This document shows, one piece after another, positions 27,301-34,626 of a stretch of 64,000 bases of DNA. Every line of letters begins with the position of its first letter. Within the stretch, counting starts at the first letter, position 1. The DNA is from Anaerohalosphaera lusitana (GTDB taxonomy: Bacteria; Planctomycetota; Phycisphaerae; Sedimentisphaerales; Anaerohalosphaeraceae). The stretch is from positions 1,612,001-1,676,000 of the forward strand of contig NZ_CP019791.1 in NCBI RefSeq assembly GCF_002007645.1, read 5' to 3'. The position numbers were made by a program, and so were the translations under genes. The notes under the pieces are model-generated. The model did no database searches. It was given only the letters and a program-made list of their open reading frames with translations, and was not told where the DNA came from.

Positions 27301-29122
27301 GAATTCTTTCGCTACGGAGACGCTAGAATACGAGCGTAATGACTACAATCAGTATGAGTCATACACAAGCTCCTTTTTTGGTGATAGTGCTGACTTCAAC
27401 CAGACCTATGATGACCGGGGCAACCTCGAATACGATGGTGAACTGACCTACAGCTATGACCATCACAACCGTATGACAGAGGTTCAGGAAAGTACTTCTG
27501 TCTTGATAAGTTTTGATTATGACGCTCTTGGCAGACGTATTCTAAAGACCGATGAGGTTGAAGGACCAACTACGCTTTACTACTATGACACCATGGGCAG
27601 GGTCCTTGCTCAGTACACAGACATTGTCGGAACCAGCGATTACGAGCTTGACCGCACATTCGTTTACGGTAACGGCATCAATGATGTGCTTGCGATGTTC
27701 CTGCCAGAAGACGAACTTGACGACAATGCTAATGATGATTTCCTGTCCTTTGTTGACACCTGGCTTGCCGACCCCAACAGTGCCGACTGGAACGCAAGCT
27801 GGGACAGCAACGCAGACAACATCATCGACTTTGCAGACTTCTGCTATTACGCATCAGATTTTGACACCCCGAGCATCGTAGAAACAGATTACTACTACCT
27901 CAAAGATGCTCTGGGCAGTGTAGTGGGGCTTATAGGCGGAAAGTTCGGCAGAACAGAAGAACGAGAGTTCTATAACTACGACATCTACGGCCAGCCGTCC
28001 GAAACCAGCACAGCAGGCAACCCCTACATGTTCGCAGGTATGCGGTATGATGCCGAACTGGGCACATACCACACCCTCCACAGAACCTACAGCCCACAAC
28101 AGGGCAGATGGTTCCAGCCAGATCCAATCGGATATGCTGATGGAATGAACCTCTACGAATATGTAACAGGAAATCCGACAACGTTCATTGACCCATGGGG
28201 TTTGCTCAAGGATTGGGAATCGGCAAACTGGGATGAACTAGTGTCACATCCTTATGCGTATTCCTCTAAAGATTTAAGCGATAATTACATGATACAAACC
28301 GCTTCTGATCTTAAGAGTTTCTCAGAAGGACGTGTGTTGCTTAGAGAATACTTGAACGGAGCTGGGGGTCTTCCAGGCTATTTGATAGGGACAAAAGGTC
28401 CGCTTCGGCAGGATATTATTAACGGCTTTAAATATGGCGAAATTGAAGATGACGAGCTTCATTTGTCCTTTGATTACCCTGTGACTGCAGGAGATGTCAA
28501 ACAGCTTGTAAAGCAATCGGAAAATTATTATAACAGCAAGCGTAGGTGTAAAGAACTTCAGGATGATGGCGTCAAAGCCCTGCTGTTCGCCACAGAGCAA
28601 TTAGCCTGGGGTGGTGCCGGATCTCTCCTTAATGCTCTTAAGCTTGCCGGGGCCGGAGCAAAAGCGATTAAGCCGCTAGGCATGTTCACTGATGATGCTG
28701 CTCGACACGTTGGTTCGTATACTGATGACCTTCTCCGCTCTACTTCCAGAACAAACACCGAATTAATTCAGGAAATTGGCACTCGTGCAGAGAGATGGGG
28801 CTTTAGGAAAGGTTTAGGTAAGGGGCCCGTGGCAGGTACAAGGAAACATAAATATGCTGATGATTTTTTACGAAGGTATCAGGAAATGTTTGGAGACCGA
28901 GGATTGCGGTCTGAGGTTCGATATCTTGACGGTGCACGTTGGAGACCCAACCAGCCTCTTAAAGGTTCAATTCGAGTTGATGTCGTAGAAAACATGTTTG
29001 ACCCAACTGGGATATGGGATTACAAATTTGGTGGAGCAAAATTAACACCTGGCCGCATCCAACGGATTCGCGGTGGCACAGGTGTTGGACCTGAAGTTCC
29101 TGTCATTGAGGTTAGGCCATGA
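21350..29122 (+). CDS. Secreted RHS/YD-repeat polymorphic toxin with nuclease-like C-terminal tip
   Basis: A 2590-residue RHS protein. An N-terminal signal peptide (CISIVSILCLTVFSSFAE) sends it across the inner membrane. An N-terminal unknown region is followed from about residue 430 by dozens of YD repeats (YDxxGR), which build the hollow RHS shell. A non-repeat insertion (about 1780-1960) and an acidic dockerin-like segment WDSNADNIIDFADF (within 2123-2175) interrupt the core. The shell ends with the hallmark GRWFQPDPIGYADGMNLYEY and DPWG (2281-2284). The variable tip (2285-2590) ends in a PD-(D/E)XK-like core: RVDVVE (Asp2544) and WDYKFGG (Asp2557, Lys2559), then RPxx-type ending, as in Tox-REase domains. 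AGGAGG precedes the ATG by 11 nt. The cognate immunity gene overlaps its stop. Confidence 0.9.
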   Translation: MSASSHNFLKCISIVSILCLTVFSSFAEDIDTTRHVCDHYDGTDAAFVWTSGKETSSNITLTIPQCGSGDGETGHAFISTFESTNLIDCNGNTNNYSCDDDHCTGPCGCEGQYGIYAVLKVTGDEDAFNSYFPNGITFTSDFWIDVPNGAGYWLTETVEEIGSEYEIVFENMNPSVLSLSVTPNVGDYHERAKFQISVAFYERRSGANPGDEPCYSFLSKTYGSITIEPNSKKETNFQIMPVNPQAGQAAYIEKVTRNYDIDPEWEGDYRWSTQTPNECSRQYGDLADNPMVSQTHGNIDSYYIVKVPTWTKEVSGSSLPSYMAREGWSFNFDQGYISRSFGDSKKIYFNLSGAGNVKKLDSIEYCFNGESRGNGVTGWYSYYDANDCIDAIAAADVITDPNNFDPNNPPLQDKYLDFNWTEEVDGATSADVSFVKDAETLREWHVGYDADGRMTESVDGCACSGTTGGFEKYEYYEGITEPALGGLVKKQFNASGDIIEWNDYEVRGLNSPPIVKDIFVYNSSFETPDVAPGTEDVGIPYGWHEADVPDNLSVYDPDPNYGLPDGEQYLIITNAAVEQKIWEAVLPDTYYTLSASIKALGSTSTATLKLVCFDGATENIIIEKTIINGELSQSNWIEFNGEGHSFESQELVGQQLKLIISGSNIEVDKISIGSTTYLMKKTAPLLTYRRAVNPSDGSDYKMAEWDYDSNDFTAVEKQYVDNTNARITKYVYTDSSFSELASKTEYELLNDDPDNPSGRTLTTTYSRQILADGTTARMAEAPSGRVDIEIIDDGFVVESFSTRSTDPNYWDNNVDRKLYSYDNDGQLEWEETVRGARTDYDYDGYKIKTITGPDVNSVPVLDDAEDFQETEYFYDDSDRIEKKQEKDTNGDFVYTRYEYDAVGNKRKVTRDYEGENPSSTYYHYDELGQVRLEISDEGVIHGKRYNTAGQLECEFVPADYADPNSASPDLVSQTKYTYTADGQIETVSKAKDKNIFTFGNPSGWVVTKYEYDFLGRKKKTIEDFGGDNLTTIYHYNNQGELCKTEYPTGRWVETRRDGMGRVYEVVEGYGQTDVLKTSYYYDNEGNLEEKVEQDGTAEFYTYDDFDRLEYKYQDSLSGPYTFYTYDEGGAVESTVHCKADGTVLLETFSKHDLLGRLHVRRILAAPGYLNDDEDMITEFYYDVAGNQTRTIRKGEAAADPNVVTDIITETLYDSLSRPYCQIDGEGNRDYISYDGDGRIKKAVDPNVVNAYDPYGRLESVTDDDGHYTVYAYDSLDRPFNQTVYDCRSTPNDLSDDFEVKQVHNTYDDLDRLTRKVVMKDPASTADPNLAVDMVADYVYDPNDGLLDEVHTYANGSTTPQVTSFYYDEFGRKWRTVDAEGNEEKIYFDPVNNKQVVKRERIETDAENSANTYAITTFYDYDDYGNLWKKTLDEDGDGIDESTDFTTEYLYDGLSRLEYVIAPDQIKTKYEYDQFGNREKVIEDPDEAGYVGENRVTLYGYDRLGRKETVTAYDPNSQTTTYDYNKNDQIKRITYPDQKYKEFEYYDSGEVWKKRLADGSEIYYGYDGRNNVVWESDDPAAIPIGDPNGVTTFIAEFDYDGGGNLVYASKQVTDGYVSESVFEYNGFGLPDAEKTWLYDWDMVATTYDYDQSGNQTVRTHAGDSLTYSYDSLGRIESISRDDSQIVSYKYAGSAVKSLEYPQAEILESRSYDKLGRTERITSSETFTGGGDILDYIYTYDSVSNRKSVQYNHLPTTVWDKYYYDNLRRLEEVEYGAASGFAKAEDFGNDFYFAVVMAGRWLETDFDIEKELQRELARVNAQRTKQWAFDAIVHQLPDDMPVLTLAEFGEEDVDIDPSTTTQIIEGDNGNTQAEIVTDSDGRILIFTIVPETGNKLTVYPTYNKDGSIDSNTFVFFDDKGDIVDTKTIDSEPTTSTDSTLSLQSTSLESDDSMTMSTMSMPAPPESKLDEYDYSPLGNRIKVIKRSNSFATETLEYERNDYNQYESYTSSFFGDSADFNQTYDDRGNLEYDGELTYSYDHHNRMTEVQESTSVLISFDYDALGRRILKTDEVEGPTTLYYYDTMGRVLAQYTDIVGTSDYELDRTFVYGNGINDVLAMFLPEDELDDNANDDFLSFVDTWLADPNSADWNASWDSNADNIIDFADFCYYASDFDTPSIVETDYYYLKDALGSVVGLIGGKFGRTEEREFYNYDIYGQPSETSTAGNPYMFAGMRYDAELGTYHTLHRTYSPQQGRWFQPDPIGYADGMNLYEYVTGNPTTFIDPWGLLKDWESANWDELVSHPYAYSSKDLSDNYMIQTASDLKSFSEGRVLLREYLNGAGGLPGYLIGTKGPLRQDIINGFKYGEIEDDELHLSFDYPVTAGDVKQLVKQSENYYNSKRRCKELQDDGVKALLFATEQLAWGGAGSLLNALKLAGAGAKAIKPLGMFTDDAARHVGSYTDDLLRSTSRTNTELIQEIGTRAERWGFRKGLGKGPVAGTRKHKYADDFLRRYQEMFGDRGLRSEVRYLDGARWRPNQPLKGSIRVDVVENMFDPTGIWDYKFGGAKLTPGRIQRIRGGTGVGPEVPVIEVRP
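27509..28203 (+). repeat. RHS core 3' segment, duplicated at 34663-35357
   Basis: This 3' part of the RHS core, from SFDYDALGRR to IDPWG, recurs with high nucleotide similarity at 34663-35357. It is the homology that would let displaced tips recombine into the full-length gene. Downstream of the DPxG motif the two copies encode unrelated tips. Confidence 0.8.
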
Positions 29123-29742
29123 AAAAGTTTGATAAATATCGACCACTGACCAAGCAACAGTTAAAAGAGGTGGTAGAATGCTATGCAACGGAATTCCCTG
29201 ATTGGGAGATTGTTGACGGGAACAGGTTTGTTCGCTCACTAGGGCCAGTTGCCCAAGAAATAGGTTTTCAGGGAATGAGTTATCAGGCATATCGTCCTAT
29301 GGCATATATTTTGCCATTACCATACCCTAGCATTGCCATGCTGCATCACTTTCTTGATATTAAACATGATGTTATTGACATGCGTGCACACCCGAGGAAA
29401 TGGAGAAGTGCTATAGCAGCTATGGAAGAACAGTTCGTGCCGCCGATTCGCCAGCCGTTGAATTTACGTGAGGTAATGCGTCTGTGTGAGCAGACCGCCA
29501 GAGAAAAAACCAACGACCTTTGTATGCTGGCCATTCTGAATGCGTATCTTGGTGAAAAGTTACAGGCAAAATCATATTGTGAACGAGTTCAAGTCGCACC
29601 GAGCCATATGACGCCACGCCCCGAATGGGAGCTGGAGCACCAGGAATTTGCCCGTCAACTCCTTAACGCCATCGAATCAGGAAACGAGCTGAAATTCCTG
29701 GATGATGTCACAGCCTCAGGAGGTTTTGAAATAGAACAGTGA
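29119..29742 (+). CDS. Probable immunity protein of the RHS nuclease tip
   Basis: A 207-residue cytoplasmic protein whose ATG overlaps the RHS stop (ATGA, 29119-29122), the classic toxin-immunity arrangement. No signal peptide, so it would act in the cytoplasm, as needed against a nuclease. It begins MKKFDKYRPLTKQQLKEVVECY and ends in a helical region. The family is not recognised. Its central and C-terminal part (220 bp) is duplicated exactly in the next gene. Confidence 0.65.
   Translation: MKKFDKYRPLTKQQLKEVVECYATEFPDWEIVDGNRFVRSLGPVAQEIGFQGMSYQAYRPMAYILPLPYPSIAMLHHFLDIKHDVIDMRAHPRKWRSAIAAMEEQFVPPIRQPLNLREVMRLCEQTAREKTNDLCMLAILNAYLGEKLQAKSYCERVQVAPSHMTPRPEWELEHQEFARQLLNAIESGNELKFLDDVTASGGFEIEQ
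29356..29575 (+). repeat. Exact 220-bp direct repeat, copy 1 (copy 2 at 29990-30209)
   Basis: All 220 bases match the second copy at an offset of 634. Flanking parts of the two genes are clearly diverged, which indicates recent gene conversion or a recombination event within an older tandem duplication. Confidence 0.95.
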
Positions 29743-29752
29743 AAATTAAACC

Positions 29753-30301
29753 ATGAAAAAGTTTGATAAATATCGACCCCTGACAAAAAAGCAATTAAAG
29801 GAAATTGTAGAATGCTATGCCGCAGAATTCCCTGATTGGGAAATAGTGGATGGGGATAGGCTCGTGCGTTCACTAGGCCCTGTTCTCCAGCAAATAGGTT
29901 TCCAAGGTTTAAGTTATCAGGCATACCGTCCTATGGGTGTTATACGAGCATTGCCGTACCCAAGTGTCAAGATGCTTCCTCAGTTCCTCGATATTAAACA
30001 TGATGTTATTGACATGCGTGCACACCCGAGGAAATGGAGAAGTGCTATAGCAGCTATGGAAGAACAGTTCGTGCCGCCGATTCGCCAGCCGTTGAATTTA
30101 CGTGAGGTAATGCGTCTGTGTGAGCAGACCGCCAGAGAAAAAACCAACGACCTTTGTATGCTGGCCATTCTGAATGCGTATCTTGGTGAAAAGTTACAGG
30201 CAAAATCATCTGGAATTCTTCAGCCTCTGCTTATGCTAGCAGTGCAGCTTACGACGAAAGCATATCCCCGACCCACAGACCCAGGATGTCTACCGCAGTA
30301 G
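29753..30301 (+). CDS. Truncated paralogue of the immunity gene
   Basis: A second copy of the immunity gene beginning 10 nt after the first. The first 152 codons correspond to copy 1; the N-terminal part has diverged (for example RPMGVIRALPYPS against RPMAYILPLPYPS), while 29990-30209 is identical to 29356-29575. After AKS the frame runs into foreign sequence, so the last 55 or so residues of copy 1 are replaced. It may be a decoy or orphan immunity gene, or decaying. The break coincides with the start of a displaced toxin tip. Confidence 0.55.
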   Translation: MKKFDKYRPLTKKQLKEIVECYAAEFPDWEIVDGDRLVRSLGPVLQQIGFQGLSYQAYRPMGVIRALPYPSVKMLPQFLDIKHDVIDMRAHPRKWRSAIAAMEEQFVPPIRQPLNLREVMRLCEQTAREKTNDLCMLAILNAYLGEKLQAKSSGILQPLLMLAVQLTTKAYPRPTDPGCLPQ

Positions 30302-30657
30302 GTCTCCTGCAAATCACAAGAAGCACGTACAATGATTACTACGATAGAGGCATCTTTCCTCAAAACGATTTGTGGAAAACAAACTTTGGTGAAGTTTGGG
30401 ACGAGAGCAACCTTGTCAATCCAGCCAGAAATATGGTTGCCGGGTTGTTTGTTCTTCAAGGAAAACCGGGTACGACTTTGCAGGAAAAGTTAGGGAATTA
30501 CTATGGCAAGGGAAACAATTCAAATAGAGCGTATTCTGGTAAAATCCTAAAGGGAGCACGGTTTGTGAAAGATTTCCTTGAACGCAAGGATTTACGTCAT
30601 TTGTCACCTCAGGAATGTAGTACACTGATGAGAGAATTAGATGATATAGTTCACTAG
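30190..30657 (+). CDS. Displaced toxin tip, lysozyme/transglycosylase-like
   Basis: Open frame 30190-30657 bounded by an upstream TGA; the first in-frame ATG is 30286. The protein includes DESIS, then STAVGLLQITRSTYNDYYDRG, the G-L-x-Q-I signature of the lysozyme/lytic transglycosylase superfamily, and a helical C-terminus. It begins directly at the end of the truncated immunity gene with no proper start of its own at the domain boundary, as expected for an orphan tip left by RHS cassette exchange. Activity on peptidoglycan is inferred from the motif. Confidence 0.55.
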   Translation, partial: KVTGKIIWNSSASAYASSAAYDESISPTHRPRMSTAVGLLQITRSTYNDYYDRGIFPQNDLWKTNFGEVWDESNLVNPARNMVAGLFVLQGKPGTTLQEKLGNYYGKGNNSNRAYSGKILKGARFVKDFLERKDLRHLSPQECSTLMRELDDIVH

Positions 30658-30673
30658 AGAGGTTAAACGCATT

Positions 30674-31903
30674 ATGAGAAAGCATTCTATACTATTGTGT
30701 TCTTCGCTTTTAATGTTATTTTCTTGTGCAAAATGTTTGGCATCTTGGGATAGCGTCGCTCTAAAAAGCTGTGATTTCAGTGAAGTCGGACTAAGCAGAG
30801 CTTCAGTTGAGCACACGTGTCGAAATATCGTAGAGACCAGCTATACCGGTTTGGATTTGCAGTCACTTAAAAAAAGATACCCAGACTCAAAACTTGACTG
30901 TTATCGACTTAAGCAGGGAACTTATTTTTTGGTTTGGGCACTGGAATTCGATGACAGAGGGCGAGATATTACTGTCTGGGCGATGGTTGACGACGGCAAA
31001 ATCGCCATTAACAAACAAGCAATCTTGGGAGGTACATGCCAGCCCTACGTTGACGGTGACATGTTGTTTCGTAAGAAAGATACCAGCTTTTACCGTGTAT
31101 TTCTGAGGTACCATGACGCTTTGTATTCAGGGTCTTCTGGTGGGCGTTCATATGCATGGGAAGTAGATATGAATAACTTAAAGGTCATGGCATTATGTGC
31201 CGTTAGTTGGCCAGAGGTTTCCAGTAGGAATTGGCCTGAAGCTCCCGTTTTGGACAAAGATACATTTCATCTTACAATAAAAATGCCAACGAGGAGATTC
31301 CTATATGGCATTTGGGGTACAGACTGGGTGGACATCAATTATGTTGGAGCGGGGGTTGAGGCATATCGTAAGTCTTCGATATATGTGGAAATGGTAATTC
31401 CTCCTAATCTAATTATGAATCAATCGATAGACCAAGATTCGCTAATTGAAAAGAATTACTCGCAATTGGTATATAATAATCCTGGTTTTGCTGAGATAGG
31501 TAGCGAAGAGTTGTCGTACTTATTAGAAAACTACTCGAAACGAGTTAAGTTAGTAGATACAAGACTGGCGGATGAATATGAAGTTTCGAAAATTCAGGAT
31601 TCGGTTTTATATAAGGACTCTGAAGGTCAAGAACTAATCTCCGAGGGAAACAAAGTTCTAATCTTCTATTCTGATATTGGATATAGGAGTTCAGTTGTGG
31701 TTAAGCATTTATTAGCACATGTACGTGAAAAAAAGAAAGGTGACGATATAAACGTATACAATTTGCGGGGTGGCATACTGGCATGGATTAATTCAGGAGG
31801 TAGCGTTGTTGATTCTGCCAATGAGAAAACAAACAAAATTAGCGTTGATGCTGATTACCGCATATGTCTGCCGGAAGGCTACATCTTTGTTCCAACTAAA
31901 TAG
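30674..31903 (+). CDS. Probable lipoprotein with C-terminal inactive rhodanese-like domain
   Basis: A 409-residue exported protein. The N-terminus MRKHSILLCSSLLMLFSCAK has a lipobox-like LFSC (Cys18). Residues 20-270 are unassigned and strand-rich. Residues about 285-390 form a rhodanese fold: VKLVDTRLADEYEVSKI, VLIFYSDIGYRSSVVV, and NLRGGILAWINSGG. The catalytic Cys that normally follows FY is Ser, so sulfur transfer is unlikely. It follows the lysozyme-like tip by 16 nt in the same direction. A periplasmic location would suit immunity to a peptidoglycan-attacking toxin, but that is inference. Confidence 0.6.
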   Translation: MRKHSILLCSSLLMLFSCAKCLASWDSVALKSCDFSEVGLSRASVEHTCRNIVETSYTGLDLQSLKKRYPDSKLDCYRLKQGTYFLVWALEFDDRGRDITVWAMVDDGKIAINKQAILGGTCQPYVDGDMLFRKKDTSFYRVFLRYHDALYSGSSGGRSYAWEVDMNNLKVMALCAVSWPEVSSRNWPEAPVLDKDTFHLTIKMPTRRFLYGIWGTDWVDINYVGAGVEAYRKSSIYVEMVIPPNLIMNQSIDQDSLIEKNYSQLVYNNPGFAEIGSEELSYLLENYSKRVKLVDTRLADEYEVSKIQDSVLYKDSEGQELISEGNKVLIFYSDIGYRSSVVVKHLLAHVREKKKGDDINVYNLRGGILAWINSGGSVVDSANEKTNKISVDADYRICLPEGYIFVPTK

Positions 31904-31987
31904 TAATTTAAAGCATCCAAAGCATGTATATATCTTATGTGCAATAGAAGGGAAAGTGAGCTGAGCGTGATTCTTAGATTGTTCACA

Positions 31988-32476
31988 ATGACCAAATCTA
32001 AAGAAAAAATTGTGTGGCATTTCATTCTGCTAATGGTACTCTTTTCTTGTTCATCTTGCGAAAGACAGCAGCCCAATGTACGTCAAACCCTGGAGAACGA
32101 CTATCTCAGAAATAGTAATGAAACCGATGTGAAAGTTGTAAGGTTTGCTCATATTGGCAAAATCGAATCAAAAGGCAAAAGCTACTATGTAATCGACCTC
32201 AGGACGGTTCTAAAAGGTATGCCAGCCCCACGAGGTAACAATCAAATCTTATTGTATGACAATAATTTAACGAAAGTTGCGAGTTTTCAGTATGATTCAA
32301 TGCCATTGTGGTGCAAAGGGTCGAGGGTCTATTTGTTTGGAGTCGATACTCAGGAAGGAATGTTTGGAAATGTGTGGGATTTCAGCAAAGGTGTGAATGA
32401 GGGTGAGCGTCGACTTATCGAATTGCCTGCATATGGCAGTTATAAGTCTGAGCAAACGCTAGGAAGCCGACTTTGA
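31988..32476 (+). CDS. Hypothetical lipoprotein
   Basis: About 162 residues from ATG 31988 (the frame is open from 31937). This start gives a normal lipoprotein signal, TKSKEKIVWHFILLMVLFSC followed by SSC. The remainder is a small strand-rich domain (KSYYVIDLRTVLKGM, NNQILLYDNNLTKVASF). No family is recognised. It lies between toxin-tip cassettes and could be another periplasmic immunity protein. Its last codons abut the start of a displaced RHS linker. Confidence 0.5.
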   Translation: MTKSKEKIVWHFILLMVLFSCSSCERQQPNVRQTLENDYLRNSNETDVKVVRFAHIGKIESKGKSYYVIDLRTVLKGMPAPRGNNQILLYDNNLTKVASFQYDSMPLWCKGSRVYLFGVDTQEGMFGNVWDFSKGVNEGERRLIELPAYGSYKSEQTLGSRL

Positions 32477-32960
32477 GCACGGGGCCAGCAAGTTCCTCGG
32501 AGGTGAAAGCTCAGTAGCTCTTGCCACTGCCGGTGCTTCTAAGCTGTTTCTGGTCTTAAGGGGCTTGGAGAAAGTCGATGATGTTGCCGACACTGGGAAG
32601 TTTGTTAAATGTCTGAAAAGAACGAAAGCTAACGATGTCAAAGGCTGGAAGGTGGGTGAACCCATAAACAACTTGACTAGGAAAGGCGACGTCCCTAGCT
32701 GGAGTGCTGTAAGGCAGCGGTATTGGAAAAATGAGGCTTTTTATAATGAGAGCCTTTACAGTAGAACTAATATTGAGCGTATGCGGCGAGGATTGGCACC
32801 TCAACGACCAAATAATTTGACGGGCAAACTGGAGAGTATGGAACTTCACCATGCCCCACCGAAACGCGATGGTGGTTTATTTGATTTTATTCAACTATGG
32901 CCTGATGAACACGGTCAAATTGATGAATTCAGACATCTGGGACAGCCTATTAAACCCTAA
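32463..32960 (+). CDS. Displaced RHS tip with LHH-type HNH nuclease domain
   Basis: Open frame bounded by TAG at 32460; the first possible start is TTG 32565, inside the domain linker. Residues 3-50 (DFEHGASKFLGGESS...) are a pre-toxin linker also present before the tip at 33469. The C-terminal domain has ESMELHHAPPKRDGG, an HNH/His-Me-finger signature of the LHH kind used in polymorphic toxins, followed by a conserved FDFIQLWPDEHGQ. It lacks an RHS core, export signal and convincing start, so it is a reserve tip. A likely immunity gene follows 23 nt later. Confidence 0.6.
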   Translation, partial: EADFEHGASKFLGGESSVALATAGASKLFLVLRGLEKVDDVADTGKFVKCLKRTKANDVKGWKVGEPINNLTRKGDVPSWSAVRQRYWKNEAFYNESLYSRTNIERMRRGLAPQRPNNLTGKLESMELHHAPPKRDGGLFDFIQLWPDEHGQIDEFRHLGQPIKP

Positions 32961-32983
32961 ATAAAATTCTATGAGGTTGAAAG

Positions 32984-33454
32984 ATGAATGATGATGTCGT
33001 TTTTGAGGATATGTTTCGCTCTACTCTGGGACAGCCTATTAACTACAAGGATAAGACACTTGTTTTAGTAGACTCAATGTCAGTGAATGATGGGGAACAT
33101 ATTAGGATTGTTTTTGAAACTACAGACAGTGAATGGAAGCAAGGCATTTCATTGGTTATTGAAGATGGAAGCATTGTCGTAGCTGGAAAAGAAGTCAAGG
33201 ATAAAAGAGGAATCGGATTATGGGAAGACACTGCTCCTAAAGCTGTTGAGCTAGTAACGAAGACAGGTAAGAAACCCATCAGTCGCTTGAACATACATAA
33301 TGTTTGGCACAATGGGAGATTTATTGATTACGGCCACAACGGTGCTGCGATGTGGGTTGAAGAAATCCCAAACGGCAGACGATACCACTGCAATGACGGC
33401 CATCCTGATGATGATTTGAACGACTTGGTTTTTCGGATTGAAAGAATGACATAG
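32984..33454 (+). CDS. Probable immunity protein for the LHH nuclease tip
   Basis: A 156-residue soluble protein directly behind the LHH tip, with a GAGG site about 9 nt before its ATG. It is strand-rich and acidic with no signal peptide, in keeping with a cytoplasmic nuclease inhibitor. No family is recognised; the immunity role is from position only. Confidence 0.5.
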   Translation: MNDDVVFEDMFRSTLGQPINYKDKTLVLVDSMSVNDGEHIRIVFETTDSEWKQGISLVIEDGSIVVAGKEVKDKRGIGLWEDTAPKAVELVTKTGKKPISRLNIHNVWHNGRFIDYGHNGAAMWVEEIPNGRRYHCNDGHPDDDLNDLVFRIERMT

Positions 33455-33468
33455 GATTATATCGTTAA

Positions 33469-33936
33469 GACTTTGAGCACGGAGCCAGCAAGTTCCTCGG
33501 CGGCGAAAGCTCAGTAGCTCTCGCTACTGCTGGTGCATCTAAACTGTTTCTGGTCTTGAGGGGTTTGGAGAAAGTTGATGATGTTGCAGATACTGGTAAG
33601 TTTGTTAAATGTACGACGGAAGCTTTTGAACAGACTGCGAAAAGAGGCTCTCCTAGATGGCGAAGAGTCCTTGGCGACCCGCCGGCATGGATGAAAAAGC
33701 CGCAGGCTCACCATGACCTGCCGCAGAAATTCAAGGACAGATTTTCCAGGCTTGGACTTGACATCAATAATCCCAAGCATATGCGATGGGTCGAGGGAGG
33801 ACCCCATGGCAATCATCAAAAATGGAGTCATGAGTTCAATAAACAGTGGGAAAGATTCTTCCAGAATCCAGATGTCACAGCAAAAGATGCTGTCAAATTC
33901 ATGAACAACCTTCGCCAGAATACCAAGTTTCAATAG
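33469..33936 (+). CDS. Displaced RHS tip with AHH/SitA6-like nuclease domain
   Basis: Open frame starting after TAA 33466-33468. Its first 48 residues are identical in protein sequence to the linker at 32469 although the DNA differs. The toxin domain contains KPQAHHDLPQKFKDRFSRLG, then RWVEGGPHGNHQKWSHEFNKQW, the AHH-type HNH pattern that I associate with SitA6-type toxins. The next gene is a SitI6-type double-CXXCG protein, which supports the pairing. It has no export signal of its own. Confidence 0.65.
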   Translation, partial: DFEHGASKFLGGESSVALATAGASKLFLVLRGLEKVDDVADTGKFVKCTTEAFEQTAKRGSPRWRRVLGDPPAWMKKPQAHHDLPQKFKDRFSRLGLDINNPKHMRWVEGGPHGNHQKWSHEFNKQWERFFQNPDVTAKDAVKFMNNLRQNTKFQ

Positions 33937-33944
33937 GAGTTGCC

Positions 33945-34616
33945 ATGAAAAATTTTTACTCTATAAGTCATAATTCTTTTGATACTCGCGGTTTCCCGTG
34001 GGGTGAAGAGGTACTTACGGAAATACCTAAAAGGGAATGTCTTAGATGTGGCGGTATACGTTTCACCCTGGAAGCCGACATAGATTTGTTACTTGAACGA
34101 TGCAAAGGCAGTAAATGGCCCGACGTGCTTGGACTTGGGATGTCATATTTTACGGTTTCTGGTAGAGTTCTTGAGGACTGGAAACGCGAAGGAATAGGCG
34201 AGTTTCCTGTTCATCGAGTCAGAATAGCCAAGCCTTATCCTAAGAAGCTGGAGGACACTGCTCCTCCGAATTATCATTGGATTGATGGCAGAAAGATGGT
34301 TGGGGCAAAGCTCGACTATGAAGCCAGTGGGTTTGTAAATCACAAATTCTGTGACACATGTGGCCGCCTATTGTATGACGACTCAGGAACATATAAAAAG
34401 CGTTTTCAAGAGTATTGTCCTTATGTGTTTGTACCTGGCTCATGGGAAGGTGCAGATTTATTCACTACTGACTACAGCCATTTGGCATTCTTCTGCACAG
34501 AGAAGGTGCTTGATTGTGCCCGCAAGCATCAACATACAAATTTCCGTTTTACTCCGATAGAAGAGGGTATCGCTACGAATAGTAAGGGTGTGCAATACAT
34601 GAAACGAAAACGTTAG
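33945..34616 (+). CDS. SitI6-like double-CXXCG immunity protein
   Basis: A 223-residue protein from ATG 33945, chosen because AGGAG lies 5 nt upstream; the frame is open further back over the toxin tip, which is not a real extension. It has two zinc knuckles, CLRCGG near residue 26 and CDTCGR near 136, plus C-terminal DLFTTDYSHLAFFCTEKVLD, which match the double-CXXCG family known as SitI6 immunity proteins. It is 8 nt downstream of the SitA6-like tip. Function as immunity is by family and context. Confidence 0.65.
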   Translation: MKNFYSISHNSFDTRGFPWGEEVLTEIPKRECLRCGGIRFTLEADIDLLLERCKGSKWPDVLGLGMSYFTVSGRVLEDWKREGIGEFPVHRVRIAKPYPKKLEDTAPPNYHWIDGRKMVGAKLDYEASGFVNHKFCDTCGRLLYDDSGTYKKRFQEYCPYVFVPGSWEGADLFTTDYSHLAFFCTEKVLDCARKHQHTNFRFTPIEEGIATNSKGVQYMKRKR

Positions 34617-34626
34617 CAGCCAGTAA

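Noticed and set aside
21350-29122. Repeated YD motifs as a CRISPR or DNA tandem repeat
   Set aside because: They are degenerate protein-level repeats in one long frame, without constant spacers. I see no CRISPR array anywhere in the window.
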